Positions 8,452-18,406 of a stretch of 59,534 nucleotides of DNA are shown here, one piece after another. The notes beneath the pieces were generated by a model that saw nothing but the letters and a program-made list of their open reading frames with translations, searched no databases and was not told the origin of the DNA. Source of the stretch: Deltaproteobacteria bacterium. GTDB taxonomy: Bacteria > Desulfobacterota > Binatia > UBA9968 > JAJDTQ01. A program made the position numbers and the translations under genes. The DNA lies in the NCBI GenBank assembly GCA_028818775.1, contig JAPPNE010000134.1:1-59534 (forward strand), in the 5' to 3' direction. Every line of letters begins with the position of its first letter. Within the stretch, counting starts at the first letter, position 1.

Positions 8452-9531
8452 TCAGGGAGAGGACACGTCGGTCCGCCGCGTCATGAACAGGTCCGCCGGC
8501 AAGCGCGTGCCGAGGTCGCGCTTCTTCGCCTCTTCCAGCACCAGGTGGCCGATGGCGGCGAACTGGATGCCCATGCCGCAGTTGTTGTTGTGGTGGGTGA
8601 TCTCCGAGGCGGTGGTGCGGCCGGCGATGTTGCCGATGACCAGGTCGCCCAGCTCGTGGATCTGCTCCCAACCGATGATGCCCTTCCTTATCGGCGACAT
8701 CAGCTCGGGCTGCTCGTCGATCTCCACCTGCTCCTTGGAGTTCACCACGATGAGGTCGCAGTTCTCGATGGCGGCGTCGTCCAGCTCCCGGCGCTTGTCG
8801 AACCAGTCCGGGCCGATCATGGACACCAGATGCGTGCCCGGCTCCAGCAGGTCGCCGTCGAACACGGGATCGCCGGAGTTGGTGGCGGTGACGACGATGT
8901 CCGAGTCATGCACCACGTCCTCGGGGCGCCGCACCGCCCGCGCCTTCACGCCGTAGCGCTCGGTCACTTCCCGGGCGAAGCGCTTACGGTTTTCCTCGTG
9001 CAGGGAGAACACCTTGACCTCCTGGATGTCCCGCACCGCGCACAGGGCGTCCACCTGTCCGTGGGCCTGGGTGCCGCTGCCGAAGATTCCCAGCACCGAC
9101 GCGTCGGGCCGCGCCAGGTACTTGGCCGCCACGCCGCTGGTGGCACCCACGCGCAGCGCCGACAGGTAGTGGTCGTGGACGATGCCCTTGAGAGCGCGTT
9201 CCTTGATGCTGAAGAGCAGGACGAAGCCCGAGAAGTCGCCGGGGAACTCCATGCGGCTGCCGCCGCCGACGTTGCGGAAGCGTATCTGCGACGAATCGAG
9301 ACGGACCGCGGCCGTATCGAACGCCGGCACCGCGCCGGGGATGACGTTCAGCCAGTACCAGGTGCGTTCCTCCCCCTCCAAGGGCATGTGCAGCCGGCGC
9401 CGCGGCATCCCCTCCGCGATCTTCCGGCCCAGCTCGACGTAGGCCGTTTCCACGGCCTCGACGATCTCCTCCATGTCGAGGAGGCCCTCCATGTCGTCGT
9501 TGGTCAGAACCCTTACGTCGTCGTCAGGCAT
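8452..9531 (-). CDS. Ornithine cyclodeaminase / mu-crystallin family protein (copy 1)
   Basis: 359 aa from the ATG at 9531 (GGGGAA upstream); in-frame starts up to 9660 only add a weakly conserved tail. Rossmann motif LGIFGSGTQAHGQVDAL (GxGxxA) lies mid-protein, with RRLHMPL early and NCGMGIQFAA near the end, all typical of the family. Members are NAD(P)-dependent: ornithine cyclodeaminase, alanine dehydrogenase, ketimine reductase or ectoine-related enzymes. Specific activity cannot be assigned. It is one of four members in this window; the others are at 24202, 28459 and 56654. Confidence 0.86.
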   Translation of the reverse strand: MPDDDVRVLTNDDMEGLLDMEEIVEAVETAYVELGRKIAEGMPRRRLHMPLEGEERTWYWLNVIPGAVPAFDTAAVRLDSSQIRFRNVGGGSRMEFPGDFSGFVLLFSIKERALKGIVHDHYLSALRVGATSGVAAKYLARPDASVLGIFGSGTQAHGQVDALCAVRDIQEVKVFSLHEENRKRFAREVTERYGVKARAVRRPEDVVHDSDIVVTATNSGDPVFDGDLLEPGTHLVSMIGPDWFDKRRELDDAAIENCDLIVVNSKEQVEIDEQPELMSPIRKGIIGWEQIHELGDLVIGNIAGRTTASEITHHNNNCGMGIQFAAIGHLVLEEAKKRDLGTRLPADLFMTRRTDVSSP

Positions 9532-9820
9532 GCTGCGGTTCCCCACGGACAGCCCCTCGGCCGTCCCTCGATTCGCTTCTTCCATCGCGCGGTCCGCCCC
9601 CGCTTGCAACGGCCGCGCGCCATGGTGCTCAACGTAGACCGACCGGCGGCGGACCGTCAACCGACGCCGGGGATTCCAACCAGCGCTGGCGTGGTGTCCG
9701 GTGATTTCGCCAGTACATCGGCATGAATGCGCAAAAAATTGATGATAGAGTCACAAGTTGTGGCGCATTTGAAACACGGCCGACACTCCGGCTCGATCAT
9801 GGCCTGAAAGGACACGACCC

Positions 9821-11632
9821 TTGAAGAACACAGGTTTCCGGGCAACGATGGCGGTCCTTGTTTGGGCTCTCGGCACCGTTTTCATCCCGGCCGTTCATGC
9901 GGTTGCCCAGCAAACGGCCCCGCGGGACACCGGCCTGATCGCGCGACTCAAGGAGAACGCGGCCCGGTTCGAGTACTCCACCGGCAAGCCGGGCGGAACC
10001 TTGACCCTGTCGACGATCTCCGGACCCAAGACGTTCAACCTCGCCATCTCGACCGAAACGTCCTCCACTCAGATTCTCGACTACGTGTTCGAGGGCTTGG
10101 TCGACACCTCCTGGCTTACCGCCGAGGTGGAGCCGAGCCTGGCCGAACGCTGGGAATCATCGGAGGACGGTCTCGTCTGGACGTTTTTCCTGCGCAAGGA
10201 CGTGGAATGGGCCGACGGGGCTCCCTTTTCGGCCGACGACGTCGTTTTCACATTCTCCAAGATCATCTACAACGACGCCGTCCCGGCATCGGCCCGGCCG
10301 GGCCTCACCATCCGCTACCGCGATGACGCCACCCAGACGTGGAGAAAAGGCCAGGCCAAGGTCGAGAAAGTCGACGCGCACACGGTCAGGTTCACCCTGC
10401 CGGCGCCCTTCGCGCCTTTCCTGCGGGCTATGGGTACGCCCATCTATCCCGCACATATCCTGGAGAAGCACGTGGACGACGGGACCTTCACGTCCACGTG
10501 GGATGTCGGCACGAAGCCGGGTGACATCATCGGCACCGGACCCTTCGTCATCCAGCGCTACGACGCGGGGGAGCGCATCGTCCTCAAGCGGAACCCGCGG
10601 TACTGGCAACGGGACGCGGCCGGAAACCCCCTGCCGTACCTGGACCGCGTCGTCTACCTGGTGGTGCCCAACCTGGCCACCGCGCTGTTGAAATTTCAGG
10701 CGGGTGAAACCGACCTCCTGGAAGTGTCGGGCGAGCACTATCCGATCCTGAAACCGCAGGAAGCGGCGAAGAACTTCACCCTGTACAAGCGGGGACCGAA
10801 CTTCGGCACCACCTTCCTCGCCCTGAACATGAACGCCGGAAAGAACCCCAACAACGACGCTCCGTTCGTCGATCCCGTCAAGCTGAAGTGGTTCCGGGCA
10901 CTGGACTTCAGGAAGGCGCTGGCGCACAGCATCGACAAGGACAGCATCATCGACAACGTCATGAACGGACTCGGCTATCCGCAGTGGGCGGCGGTGAGCC
11001 CCGCGGCCGGCGACTTTCACAATCCGAACGTGACCCGGTACCCGTACGACATACGCAAGGCCAATGCGCTGCTCGACGGCCTGGGCTGGTTCGACGTCGA
11101 CGGCGACGGCATCCGGGAAGACGCCGAAGGCAACAGCCTCGTCTTCAACCTCGCCACCAACTCCGGAAATACCGTGCGGGAACGTGTATGCACGCTCATG
11201 AAGCAGGACCTGGAGAGGATCGGCATCCGCGTCAACCTCAGGTTCCTGGAGTTCAACAAGCTCGTATCCCAGCTCACCAGCACCTACGATTGGGAGGCCA
11301 TCGTCATAGGCTTCACGGGGGGCGTGGAGCCTCACCACGGCATCAATTTCTGGCATTCCAGCGAACGGCTTCACTTGTGGTTCCCAAACCAGGAAGAACC
11401 GGCCACGGAGTGGGAGAAACGGATCGACGAGCTCTTCGTCCGCGGAAGCCGCGAGCTGGAGCACCGAAAGCGGGTCGCGCTCTACCGGGAGTTCCAGCAG
11501 ATCGCTTCCGATCACGTCCCGGTGGTCTATACCGCGCTCGCCGAGCGTATCACGGCGCTCCGAAACCGCTTCGGCAATGCGACGCCGACCCTGTTCGACC
11601 TGTTCGACCCACGCAGACTTCACTTGAAGTGA
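9821..11632 (+). CDS. ABC transporter substrate-binding protein, family 5 (peptide/oligosaccharide type)
   Basis: 603 aa from a TTG at 9821 with AAAGGA upstream. Residues 1-29 form a signal peptide ending VHAVAQ, so the product is periplasmic. The SBP_bac_5 pattern is clear: GGTLTLS, PKTFNLAIS, VFEGLV, ERWESSEDGLVWTFFLRKDVEW and GTGPFVI. The family binds peptides, nickel or oligosaccharides for Dpp/Opp importers. Two permease genes follow directly. It is about 60-100 residues longer than the typical DppA. Confidence 0.92.
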   Translation: MKNTGFRATMAVLVWALGTVFIPAVHAVAQQTAPRDTGLIARLKENAARFEYSTGKPGGTLTLSTISGPKTFNLAISTETSSTQILDYVFEGLVDTSWLTAEVEPSLAERWESSEDGLVWTFFLRKDVEWADGAPFSADDVVFTFSKIIYNDAVPASARPGLTIRYRDDATQTWRKGQAKVEKVDAHTVRFTLPAPFAPFLRAMGTPIYPAHILEKHVDDGTFTSTWDVGTKPGDIIGTGPFVIQRYDAGERIVLKRNPRYWQRDAAGNPLPYLDRVVYLVVPNLATALLKFQAGETDLLEVSGEHYPILKPQEAAKNFTLYKRGPNFGTTFLALNMNAGKNPNNDAPFVDPVKLKWFRALDFRKALAHSIDKDSIIDNVMNGLGYPQWAAVSPAAGDFHNPNVTRYPYDIRKANALLDGLGWFDVDGDGIREDAEGNSLVFNLATNSGNTVRERVCTLMKQDLERIGIRVNLRFLEFNKLVSQLTSTYDWEAIVIGFTGGVEPHHGINFWHSSERLHLWFPNQEEPATEWEKRIDELFVRGSRELEHRKRVALYREFQQIASDHVPVVYTALAERITALRNRFGNATPTLFDLFDPRRLHLK

Positions 11633-11687
11633 CCGGCATTGCGGCGCCGGTCCGGGCACGGGTCACGGAGAACCGGACGATCCGAAC

Positions 11688-13556
11688 ATGACCGCATACA
11701 TCGCACGGCGGCTGCTGATCACGATTCCGTCGCTCTTCGCCCTGACCTTCGTGATCTTCATGATCATCCAGATCGCTCCCGGCGATTTCTTCCACCAGTG
11801 GGCTCTCCAGCCCGACCTCGATCAGCGGCAACTGCGCCAGTGGAAACGCGAGTTCGGCGCGGACAAGGGCTGGGGCACCCAGTACCTGCGATGGCTGCGC
11901 GGCGTGTTGTTCGACATTCGTTTCTCGAGCGAGCGCGTGCGCATCGCCGACTTCGAGTACAGGGATCTCGCGACCAACCGGAGCGCCTACGCAATCTCCG
12001 GCAGCGCCACGCCCATCCTGGTCCCGCTGCCCGAGGACGGCACCTTCGGCCTCGGCTTCAACTTCGACGCGCCCGGAGAGACCGGCGTGCTGGGCAGGAC
12101 GGACAACCCCAACACGGCCAGTCGACGGCCCGGCAATCACTGGTCCGGCGATGACTTCCAGTCCATCGAGATGGAACTCCGCAACGACCGGGTGAGGGGC
12201 GCCGACGTTTTCCTGCGCATCCAGGACGGCAACGGCAAAGCCTTCCAGGAGCGGCGCTCCATCGATACGGACGAACCCGCATCCGTCGCGCTGACCGACG
12301 CGGACTACGCCCGTTTCGGCGTGGACCGGAACAACCTCAAGGGGCTGTTCCTGTTCGCGCGGCAGCGCGGCGGCCGGCCCGCGGTGCTGGAAGTCTCCTG
12401 CGGGACGGGGGATACGGTGGCGGGCGCCGTGCATCATGCGCTGGACCCCCTGCGCCGTCTGGCCCTGGTCCGCAATGCCCTCCCGCCGGAACTCGGAGAG
12501 TTGAGCCGCTGTGACCGCGTCGCCTTCAGGATCATCCCGGCGCCGGCGCCGCCCATGACGGCGACCGTGACGTTCCGGGACATGGACGCCAACACCTACG
12601 CGACGGACGTACGCCTGCGCCCCGGGGTCACCACCTCCCTCTCCGTCGACTTCGCGGAATTTCACGCCGCGGGTCTGGATACCACGCGCATGGGGCCCAT
12701 CTCGTTCCGCGGCGACGTTCCGGGGTCGCTCTTCGTGGATGAGATCCGCCTCGAGAAGGCCGGCACCGGCTTCCACGTGGGCGCGCCGGACTTCGGCAAG
12801 TCCATCGCCAACCGCCAGCCCGTCTGGACCACCATGTGGCCCTTCCTCAAGAACACCATGCTGTTGAACGTGCTGGCCATTCTCTTCACCTGGCTGCTGT
12901 CGCTGCCCATCGGCATCTACTCCGCCACCCATCCCTACTCCTGGAGCGACAAGGCCTTCGGCTTCATGGCCTACATGGGCATGGCCCTGCCCTCGTTCTT
13001 CCTGGCGCTGCTGCTGCTCTACGGCGCGTCCCTGACCTACGATCTGGACCCGGCCAATCCGTTCTACGAACTTCTTCCCATCGGAGGACTCACGTCCGCG
13101 AACTACCACGACCTCGGCACGTGGGGACGGATGACGGACCTGGCGCGTCACTTGGTTCTGCCGGTGCTGGTGCTGGGAACCGGCTCCATGGCGGCGCTGG
13201 TGCGGGTGCTGCGGGCGGAGTTCCTCGACAAGAGCCACATGCAGTTCGTAGTCACGGCGCGGGCCAAGGGCCTGTCCAATGCCATGGTGAACTACAAGCA
13301 CATCCTGAGGAACGCCGTGACCCCGTTCGTGGCGGGCTTCGGCTCGCTCCTGCCCACCCTCATCGGCGGTTCGGCCCTGGTGGAGATCGTTTTCGGCTAC
13401 CCCGGGATCGGGCAACTGATGCTGACCGCCGTACGCTCCTACGACATCTACGTGGTCATGGCCAGCTCGCTGGCGGGAGGACTGCTGCTGATCATCGGCA
13501 ACCTCCTTGCCGATATCCTGCTGGCATGGGTGGACCCGCGCATCAGCTACAGGTAG
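11688..13556 (+). CDS. DppB-type ABC transporter permease with a large extracytoplasmic insert
   Basis: 622 aa, about twice the usual 310-340. Residues 8-30 are TM1 (the conserved MTAYIARRLLITIPSL start) and 385-622 are the usual five-helix core with the EAA loop (ARAKGLSNAMVNYKHILRNA). Between them, residues 81-365 replace the short periplasmic loop. This segment looks like beta-sandwich folds: it ends in LFVDEIRLEK, and DFAEFHAAGLDTTRMGPISF fits a strand-turn pattern common in carbohydrate-binding-like modules. It is expected to sit in the periplasm. The next permease starts six bases after the stop; no ATPase gene follows. Confidence 0.9.
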   Translation: MTAYIARRLLITIPSLFALTFVIFMIIQIAPGDFFHQWALQPDLDQRQLRQWKREFGADKGWGTQYLRWLRGVLFDIRFSSERVRIADFEYRDLATNRSAYAISGSATPILVPLPEDGTFGLGFNFDAPGETGVLGRTDNPNTASRRPGNHWSGDDFQSIEMELRNDRVRGADVFLRIQDGNGKAFQERRSIDTDEPASVALTDADYARFGVDRNNLKGLFLFARQRGGRPAVLEVSCGTGDTVAGAVHHALDPLRRLALVRNALPPELGELSRCDRVAFRIIPAPAPPMTATVTFRDMDANTYATDVRLRPGVTTSLSVDFAEFHAAGLDTTRMGPISFRGDVPGSLFVDEIRLEKAGTGFHVGAPDFGKSIANRQPVWTTMWPFLKNTMLLNVLAILFTWLLSLPIGIYSATHPYSWSDKAFGFMAYMGMALPSFFLALLLLYGASLTYDLDPANPFYELLPIGGLTSANYHDLGTWGRMTDLARHLVLPVLVLGTGSMAALVRVLRAEFLDKSHMQFVVTARAKGLSNAMVNYKHILRNAVTPFVAGFGSLLPTLIGGSALVEIVFGYPGIGQLMLTAVRSYDIYVVMASSLAGGLLLIIGNLLADILLAWVDPRISYR

Positions 13557-13561
13557 CGCCC

Positions 13562-14719
13562 ATGCCGCCCGAACCCGACAACGCCATCCGCGAACGGCGC
13601 GGCGCACCCGGTTCCCGCTCTCCGCTCCGCCGCGCGGTTTCGCGTCTGAGGCGCAACCGCCTGGCCATGCTGGGATTCTGGCTCCTCGTGTTTCTCTACG
13701 GCACGGCCCTGTTCGCGGATTTCCTCTCGCCCCATCACTATGCCGCCAGCGCCCGCAAGAAGGCCTATCATCCGCCGATGATTACCTGGATCCACATCTC
13801 CGACGAGAACGGCCTCACGTGGCCGTACGTGCGCAACAGCGTTTTCGAGTTCGACAAGAACCAGCGCAAGGTCTATCGGGAGGTGCCGGGCACCGCCTAC
13901 CCCATCGGAATCTTCGTCACCGGAGACCCCTACCGTTTCCTGGGACTGGTGGAGACGCGGACCCACCTGTTCGGCCTGCGCGGCGTGGAGAACTATTCCC
14001 ACACCGACCCCGACCGGCCCATGCTGTTCCTGCTCGGCTCGGACAACTTCGGCCGCGACGTCCTTTCCCGCCTGCTGCACGGCGGGCGTGTCTCACTGTC
14101 CGTGGGGCTGGTGGGAGTGGCCATCACGTTCGTGCTGGGAATGCTCATCGGCGGCGCCTCCGGCTATTTCGGCGGCCGCACCGACATGCTGATTCAGCGG
14201 CTGTGCGAAATGCTGATGATGGTGCCGGGCTTCTATCTGCTGCTGGCCCTGCGCGCGGCGATTCCCGCGGACTGGACGTCGTTCCAGACCTACCTGGCCA
14301 TCGTCGTCATCCTGAGCTTCATCGGTTGGGCCAGCCTTGCGCGCATCATTCGCGGCCTCGTGCTGTCCATCAAGGAAATGGAATACGTCACCAGCGCCCG
14401 GGCCATGGGCCTTCCCCACGGGCGCATCATCGTCCGCCACGTGCTCCCCAACACGTTCTCGTACGCCATCGTCGCCGCCACCATGTCCATCCCGGGCTAC
14501 ATCCTCGGGGAATCGGGCCTGAGCCTCATCGGCCTGGGCATCCAGGACCCGGAGGCATCCTGGGGCAACATGCTGGCCCTGGCCATGGACATCGCGCAGA
14601 TCCGCTTCCACCCGTGGGTGCTGATCCCCGGCGTCCTGATCTTCGTCACGGTAATGGCGTTCAACTACATTGGCGACGGTCTTCGCGACGCGCTCGACCC
14701 GCACGGCGTCCGGGAATGA
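13562..14719 (+). CDS. DppC-type ABC transporter permease
   Basis: 385 aa from the ATG at 13562; longer in-frame reading upstream only shadows the previous permease. The N-terminal helix (LAMLGFWLLVFLYGTALFA) is followed by a periplasmic segment of about 95 residues containing ITWIHISDENG and FVTGDPYRFLGLV. The LLGSDNFGRDVLSRLLHGGRVSL entry to the core comes next, with EAA loop SARAMGLPHGRIIVRHVLPN. It pairs with the upstream permease in one importer. The extended TM1-core linker suggests the same unusual subfamily as its partner. The ATP-hydrolysing subunits must be encoded elsewhere. Confidence 0.92.
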   Translation: MPPEPDNAIRERRGAPGSRSPLRRAVSRLRRNRLAMLGFWLLVFLYGTALFADFLSPHHYAASARKKAYHPPMITWIHISDENGLTWPYVRNSVFEFDKNQRKVYREVPGTAYPIGIFVTGDPYRFLGLVETRTHLFGLRGVENYSHTDPDRPMLFLLGSDNFGRDVLSRLLHGGRVSLSVGLVGVAITFVLGMLIGGASGYFGGRTDMLIQRLCEMLMMVPGFYLLLALRAAIPADWTSFQTYLAIVVILSFIGWASLARIIRGLVLSIKEMEYVTSARAMGLPHGRIIVRHVLPNTFSYAIVAATMSIPGYILGESGLSLIGLGIQDPEASWGNMLALAMDIAQIRFHPWVLIPGVLIFVTVMAFNYIGDGLRDALDPHGVRE

Positions 14720-14806
14720 GACGCTAGCGGCCTGTGGCGCGGAAAGAGGCGCCGGCGGCGACGCAGTCCTGGGGTCTGTCGGGATGGGTTCGGCGCGACC
14801 GTTCCG

Positions 14807-16174
14807 TCAACGCCGGCCCCGGCGCCGAAGCGCCCGGGGCGTAAACTGGTTCCGGTTCAGCTCCAGATCGAAACGCGCCGGCTCGTACTCGTTGCTCAGC
14901 CCCCTGACCAGATAGCGTCCGTTCTGGAGGTCGTAGATCGACATGCCCATGCTCCACAGCACCGGCACCTGGTAGTGGTTGACGATATAGGCCTGGCTCA
15001 CCCGCCATATCTCGCCGCGGGCATCGTACTGGTCCACCACCGCGATCTGCCAACTGTCCTCGTCGAGGTAGAAGGTGCGCCGCGGGAAGATATGCCGGGT
15101 TCCTTGCTTCAACCGCGCCTCCACCACCCAGACCCGGTGGAGCTCATAGCGGGTCAGGTCGGGGTTGATGTGGCCCGGCTTCAGGATCTCGTCGAAGCGA
15201 GAGCGGTCGCTCGCGAACTCGTAGCTGTTGTACGGGATATAGATCTCCCGTTTCCCCAACAGCGTCCAGTCGTAGCGGTCCGGCGCGCCGTTGTACATGT
15301 CGGCCTGGTCGTTGGTGCGCTGGCCGTCGGAGCCCGTACCGGGATTGTCATAGCCGACGTTGGCCGCGCGCCGGACGCGGCGCTGGCCGGGGTTGTAGAC
15401 CCACGTCTTGCGCGGTTCCGCCGCCTGGTTCAGGGTCTCGTGGACAAGGATCAGCGCGCCCGCCAACCTCGGCGGGGACAGCACCTCCTGGAGGAAGTAG
15501 GCGAGCTTGTTGTCGATGCTCTCCGTGGTCGCCCCGGGTTGCTGATAACCCCACAACACCTGCTCGCGGATCTGCACCACCACGTAGGCGCCGTCGGCGG
15601 TGGGCGCGGCCTGGCCGCTGGTGACGCGCACGGATTTCCCGCGGTAGCGCAGCAGGTGGTTCCAGATGGCCTCGAGCCCGTTCTTGGGAATCGGAAACGG
15701 GATGCCCTCGGCGGCGTGCACCACGCCGTTGCCGTCGTCGGTGAGCGCCGCCGTGGCGGCGTTGGCGATGGTGCGCTCGTAGATGCGCGGCGGCAGCGAC
15801 GCCGTGCGCCTGGTCTGGTAGACAGGCATCCGGTAGGTTTCGGGATAGCGTTGGAGCACCGCGATCTGGCCCGGAGTGAGATTCGCCTCGTAGCGCTTGT
15901 AGTTTTCCGCGGTGATGGTGAAGAGCGGCTTGTCGTCCGGAAACGGATCAACCAGGCGCCCTCCGGGCCGGTAGCCGGCCGGCGGTTCGGTGATGCCGCC
16001 CTCCCATGCGGGAATGGCGCCGGACGCGTTGCCCGCCTTTTCCGCGCCCAAAGGCGTCAGATCCGCTCCCAGCCGGGCGGCTTCGCCCGCCGTCACCTTC
16101 GCCCCCGCCGGCGCCGACGCCGCCATAAGCGCCCATGCCAACACGATCGCCGAAATCGTCCGTCGCACAGTCAT
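14807..16174 (-). CDS. DUF1329 protein (outer-membrane lipoprotein-sorting-like fold)
   Basis: 455 aa, exported: signal peptide residues 1-24 ending APAGAKV. The N-terminal AARLGADLTPLGAEKAGN, the block NASGAIPAWEGGITEPP and the downstream RYEANLTPGQIAVLQRYP are hallmarks of DUF1329, a LolB-like fold in the periplasm. DUF1329 genes almost always pair with DUF1302, and here the DUF1302 gene ends 20 bases upstream in the same direction. The pair is commonly linked to export or modification of hydrophobic compounds; the exact function is not established. Confidence 0.9.
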   Translation of the reverse strand: MTVRRTISAIVLAWALMAASAPAGAKVTAGEAARLGADLTPLGAEKAGNASGAIPAWEGGITEPPAGYRPGGRLVDPFPDDKPLFTITAENYKRYEANLTPGQIAVLQRYPETYRMPVYQTRRTASLPPRIYERTIANAATAALTDDGNGVVHAAEGIPFPIPKNGLEAIWNHLLRYRGKSVRVTSGQAAPTADGAYVVVQIREQVLWGYQQPGATTESIDNKLAYFLQEVLSPPRLAGALILVHETLNQAAEPRKTWVYNPGQRRVRRAANVGYDNPGTGSDGQRTNDQADMYNGAPDRYDWTLLGKREIYIPYNSYEFASDRSRFDEILKPGHINPDLTRYELHRVWVVEARLKQGTRHIFPRRTFYLDEDSWQIAVVDQYDARGEIWRVSQAYIVNHYQVPVLWSMGMSIYDLQNGRYLVRGLSNEYEPARFDLELNRNQFTPRALRRRGRR

Positions 16175-16193
16175 GTGATCCTGTCCCCGTCGG

Positions 16194-18074
16194 TCAGAAG
16201 GAATAGCTCACCGTAAACGAAACAAAGTCGCGATCGCCCAGCATGTTGTGCTGGCCGGCGCCGAAGAAGAGGGTGTAAGCGAGCTGCGCCCGCCACGACA
16301 GCAGGTAGTCCGCGCCCACCGACAGCGTTACCGTCTTGCGCCCCTCCACGAAGTTGGCGATGGGTCTCGGCGCGGTGCCGTTGACGTCGTGCGCGAAAGC
16401 GACCTGCGGCGCCAGGTTCACCGCTCCCAGGGCGTTGCTGTAGCCGCCCCGCAGCACCGCCCGGTAGCCCCAGGAGAACGGGTCGGCGAAGCCGGTCTTC
16501 TGGGTCCCGGGTTGGATCCCGTTCGCTTCGAAGATCGGATTGCCGCTCATCGACGTGCCCGGGCCGTCGTAACGGAGCTCGGACTTGCCCTCCATGTCCC
16601 GGATCTGGGTGAAGCCGGCCTCGGCCAGGACGATCCATCCGTCGGAGCCGAGCATGGGGGCCAACGCCTTGGACACCGCCATGGTGCCCTGCACCACGTC
16701 CTTGCGGCGAAAGCCCTGAATCTCCTGGCCCGGGGCCGCCGGACCGGTCTGGCTCCTGCTGAACAAGCGCCCGGCGTTCGCCAGAGCCGGCACGTTCCGA
16801 AGCGGACTGAGCGCGGAGAAGAACAGCTCCGCGTTGTCGATCTGGAGCGGCTGGTCCCGGCGATAGGCGACCTCCGCCTGGACGGTGAAGCCGCTGGAAC
16901 CCAGCTCGCCGTTGAAGCTGACGCCCATGAGGTCGATGTCCTCGGGAAATTCCCTGAAGTACCGGATCGAGCCGGCGAAGCCGCCGGGAGCCCTCAGTTG
17001 CCTCGGGTCGCCCGCGTAGAGGGATACCAACGACAGACGGCTGTGGATGCGCGCGTAGTAAAATCCGAACTCGGAATCGTTCAGGGCCGCCGCGAAGTAG
17101 CGCAGGGCCACGCCGAACTGCCCGTCATGGCCGGCGTCGCGGTCGGCGGCGCGCGGCACCCGGGAGCAAAGCCCCGCGGGATTCCTTCGGCTGGGGCAGG
17201 CCGGATCGGGTGCGTTGGGACTGTCGTCTCCCCTTCCCGGACGGCCGAGGCCGAGGTGGACGGTATCCCCCCCGGGCCCCACGATGTCGCTGGTGGAGAA
17301 GAACGTGCCTTGCGCTTCGATCTCGGTGTGGTCCCAGCGGAACTGGTAGAAGCCTTCCAGGGAGAAGCTGTCGCCGATGCCCACCTTCACGTTGGCCGCG
17401 GGGACCGGCACCAGCACGTCCCGCAACTCCGCTCCGGCCACCCGCAACCTGGAGACGTCGGCCGGGTTGATGGAGTTGATGCCGCCCCGGAGGAAGACAC
17501 TCTCGCCCCAGCTCATGACCTGGTTGCCCAATCGAACCGAGACCGGTACGGCACCCGCGTCGAAGTCGCCGGCCACGTAGGCGTCCAGCAGCGTGAAGTC
17601 ACGCCCGGCGTGCCGCCTGGCGGCCTTGGACAAGGGCGTGCGCTCGGTGTCGCCGTCGGCCACCACGTGATCGTAGAAGTACAGCACCCGCCCGAACAGG
17701 CTCAACTCCGCGCCCGGGTTCTCCAGGTTGAGCTGCAGCTCATGGTTCACCTTGGTGTTGAGGGAAACGAGATCGCCGCGGTCGAAGTTGAGGTTGCCGT
17801 CGTCGGTGTTGAAAGAGAAGGCCGTGCCGCCGCTGGCGCGGCTGAACAGCAGGTCGTCCCGTCCGGACACCCGCATGGCCGCGCCCATGGAAACGGTGGT
17901 GTCGAAGTACCCGGTGATGCCGCTGTCATTGGCGGGCAACGGCAACGCGGCGGCGGACCGAGGGGCAGCGGCACCGGCCGCCGTCAGCAAGCCCGCGAGC
18001 ACCCACGCCGCCCAAGTCCGCGTCCGAACGCCGTGGTTGCGGGAACCCATGAAAGACGCCAATGCCGGTCTCAT
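16194..18074 (-). CDS. DUF1302 outer-membrane beta-barrel-like protein
   Basis: 626 aa from the ATG at 18074, which has AGAGGAG seven bases upstream; a GTG at 18095 is in frame but lacks that site. Signal peptide to about residue 45 (SAAALPLPA). Typical DUF1302 features are ITGYFDTTVSMGAAMRVSGRD, NFDRGDLVSLNTKVNHELQL, QVMSWGESVFLRGGINSINPADV and a C-terminus ending in alternating residues with final Phe (SFTVSYSF), as expected for an outer-membrane barrel. It forms a unit with the DUF1329 gene and follows the UbiD group closely. Confidence 0.9.
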   Translation of the reverse strand: MRPALASFMGSRNHGVRTRTWAAWVLAGLLTAAGAAAPRSAAALPLPANDSGITGYFDTTVSMGAAMRVSGRDDLLFSRASGGTAFSFNTDDGNLNFDRGDLVSLNTKVNHELQLNLENPGAELSLFGRVLYFYDHVVADGDTERTPLSKAARRHAGRDFTLLDAYVAGDFDAGAVPVSVRLGNQVMSWGESVFLRGGINSINPADVSRLRVAGAELRDVLVPVPAANVKVGIGDSFSLEGFYQFRWDHTEIEAQGTFFSTSDIVGPGGDTVHLGLGRPGRGDDSPNAPDPACPSRRNPAGLCSRVPRAADRDAGHDGQFGVALRYFAAALNDSEFGFYYARIHSRLSLVSLYAGDPRQLRAPGGFAGSIRYFREFPEDIDLMGVSFNGELGSSGFTVQAEVAYRRDQPLQIDNAELFFSALSPLRNVPALANAGRLFSRSQTGPAAPGQEIQGFRRKDVVQGTMAVSKALAPMLGSDGWIVLAEAGFTQIRDMEGKSELRYDGPGTSMSGNPIFEANGIQPGTQKTGFADPFSWGYRAVLRGGYSNALGAVNLAPQVAFAHDVNGTAPRPIANFVEGRKTVTLSVGADYLLSWRAQLAYTLFFGAGQHNMLGDRDFVSFTVSYSF

Positions 18075-18094
18075 CCAGCCATCTCCTCTGCTCA

Positions 18095-18406
18095 CTACTG
18101 CTCCGCCGCCTGCTGCAGCGCCGCATAGAAGTCCCGGTACGGGGTCCCGGCGATTTCCTGGGGCAAGTCACGCAAGATCTCCACGGTATAGGCCACGGGC
18201 AGCGCGACGCCCACCACCGTACGAACCAGGAGCTTGTCGCCCAGGCCGCCGTCCTCATGAACGACGCCCACCACGTGTCTGAGCCCGTATTTGCCCCGGC
18301 CCGGTCTCAAGTCCCTCAGCACCATCGGCGCCTCCACGCCGCACCGGACATCGCCCGGCCGCCGCACGAAGGTGTCCCAGACCGGCGGCTCACTGCTTGA
18401 AGCCAT
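18095..18406 (-). CDS. Small conserved-looking protein coupled to UbiD
   Basis: 103 aa; not recognised. Its ATG at 18406 lies inside the end of the UbiD gene (17-base overlap), and it ends about 20 bases before the DUF1302 start, which supports a real gene. It reads as a small alpha/beta protein with no membrane segment or signal peptide. The LGDKLLVRTVVGVALPVAYTV stretch is hydrophobic. Overlap suggests a partner or accessory subunit of the decarboxylase, but that is inference. Confidence 0.6.
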   Translation of the reverse strand: MASSSEPPVWDTFVRRPGDVRCGVEAPMVLRDLRPGRGKYGLRHVVGVVHEDGGLGDKLLVRTVVGVALPVAYTVEILRDLPQEIAGTPYRDFYAALQQAAEQ

